Assembly (NCBI GenBank): GCA_002694685.1
Contig: NZMW01000004.1
Span: 492,632 to 556,631, forward strand
Direction: 5' to 3'
Source of the DNA: Balneola sp.
GTDB lineage: Bacteria > Bacteroidota > Rhodothermia > Balneolales > Balneolaceae
Length of the DNA: 64,000 nucleotides
The translations under genes and the position numbers were made by a program. Positions 63,239-64,000 of this stretch are shown in pieces. Position 1 is the first letter of the stretch, and each line of letters starts with the position of its first letter. The notes under the pieces are model-generated. The model had not been told where the DNA came from. It saw only the letters and a list, made by a program, of their open reading frames with translations, and made no database searches.

Positions 63239-64000
63239 TGGGTAACGCGTACATAATAGTTGTAGATGGATTAGGAGTAGGCGCTCAAGAAGACGCTGTT
63301 GAGTACGGCGACCAATCCATGAATACGTTAGGACATGTTTCTGAGCAAACCGGGGTTCAACTACCGAATCTTCAAAAAATGGGAATCGGGAATATCATTC
63401 CTTTACCATCTGTATCGGAAAATGAAAACCCGATAGCAGCATTTGGAAAACTAAGGGAAGTTTCTGCTGGGAAAGATTCAACCACCGGTCACTGGGAAAT
63501 AGCCGGTATCCAACTTGATAAGCCTTTTCCAACCTATCCCAATGGATTTCCCCAATCTGTTATTGAAGATTTTTGTGAAGGAATTGGTGTTGAAAAAGCT
63601 CTTTGCAATAAACCGTACTCGGGAACCGATGTTATTCGTGATTACGGAGAAGAGCACCTCAAAACTGGTAACCCAATCGTTTATACTTCTGCCGATAGCG
63701 TATTTCAAGTAGCTTGTCATAACGATGTAGTTTCGGTTGAAAAGTTATACGAGTGGTGTGAATTTGCTCGAAATGAAATTTGTATTGGTGAGCATGAGGT
63801 AGGGCGTGTGATTGCACGTCCATTTACAGGTGAGCCGGGAAATTTTGAACGCATCTCAGACAAACGGCATGACTATTCATCCATCCCCCCAGAGAATAAT
63901 CTGGTTCAAAAGTTGTATGATTCAGGCATCAAAACATACTCAATTGGTAAAGTTGCTGATTTGTTTGCCGGGAACGGATTTACTCAATATCGCCCAACCA
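63238..64000 (+). CDS. deoB: Phosphopentomutase (3' end outside window)
   Basis: Interconverts ribose- or deoxyribose-1- and 5-phosphate in nucleoside salvage. The window holds the first ~254 residues. YIIVVDGLGVGA (Asp10 metal ligand) and GKDSTTGHWEIAG (residues 78-90, with the phosphorylated Thr83 by homology) identify the family. The start ATG overlaps the upstream stop (TAATG). No stop or break is seen to the window edge. Confidence 0.95.
   Translation, partial: MGNAYIIVVDGLGVGAQEDAVEYGDQSMNTLGHVSEQTGVQLPNLQKMGIGNIIPLPSVSENENPIAAFGKLREVSAGKDSTTGHWEIAGIQLDKPFPTYPNGFPQSVIEDFCEGIGVEKALCNKPYSGTDVIRDYGEEHLKTGNPIVYTSADSVFQVACHNDVVSVEKLYEWCEFARNEICIGEHEVGRVIARPFTGEPGNFERISDKRHDYSSIPPENNLVQKLYDSGIKTYSIGKVADLFAGNGFTQYRPT

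Overview
The window looks like chromosome from a moderate-GC, Gram-negative, heterotrophic bacterium of the Bacteroidota/Rhodothermota/Balneolota assemblage, most likely a Balneola/Gracilimonas-type organism. The pointers are two large secreted proteins with a type IX secretion C-terminal domain of the PNPFNP type, families typical of that group (DUF3098, DUF885, a GATase-like secreted protein next to a TPR lipid/secreted protein, a bacilliredoxin), few convincing Shine-Dalgarno sequences, and an E2-E1 fused 2-oxoglutarate dehydrogenase. The taxonomic call is an inference. I see no rRNA, tRNA, CRISPR array, phage or transposase.

Layout. 1-1135 is the 5' part of a secreted DUF885 peptidase, divergent from leuS (1442-3973). 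A two-way terminator separates leuS from gltA. 5643-6932 holds a DUF2306 membrane protein and mazG. 7010-10750 is an operon maf, TPR protein, GATase-like secreted protein. 10843-13220 is an operon DUF3098, DUF92, dicarboxylate symporter. 13308-16160 is a T9SS-type cargo protein, followed by an aldo/keto reductase. 17135-33822, all on the minus strand, is an efflux island: adaptor, two RND permeases, acyl-ACP thioesterase and a GbsR/MarR-like regulator, then tetR, tolC, adaptor, RND permease and a luciferase-like monooxygenase. 34006-45000 (mostly minus) contains an epimerase, a hybrid GAF/PAS histidine kinase, a metallo-hydrolase, bacilliredoxin, mtnA, ggt, xerD and a 7TM-HD phosphodiesterase. 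45199-48147 is rsmA and groES-groEL, the latter behind a near-perfect -24/-12 (sigma-54) promoter. 48271-53316 holds small membrane/DUF genes and a T9SS-type metalloprotease. 53473-57132 encodes the E2-E1 2-oxoglutarate dehydrogenase fusion; 57476-64000 a PAS/HisKA_2 kinase, pepF, a GAF/degenerate GGDEF protein and the start of deoB.

The most unusual items are (1) three intergenic loci made of inverted arrays of 7- or 8-bp tandem repeats, each with its own unit sequence, (2) the efflux island combining a thioesterase and a monooxygenase with three RND permeases that all carry Asp-Asn where AcrB has Asp-Asp, (3) a perfect 20-bp palindrome just upstream of the tetR-led operon, and (4) the sigma-54-like promoter before groESL. 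Central metabolism genes (leuS, gltA, 2-oxoglutarate dehydrogenase, groESL, rsmA, deoB) look ordinary and intact.
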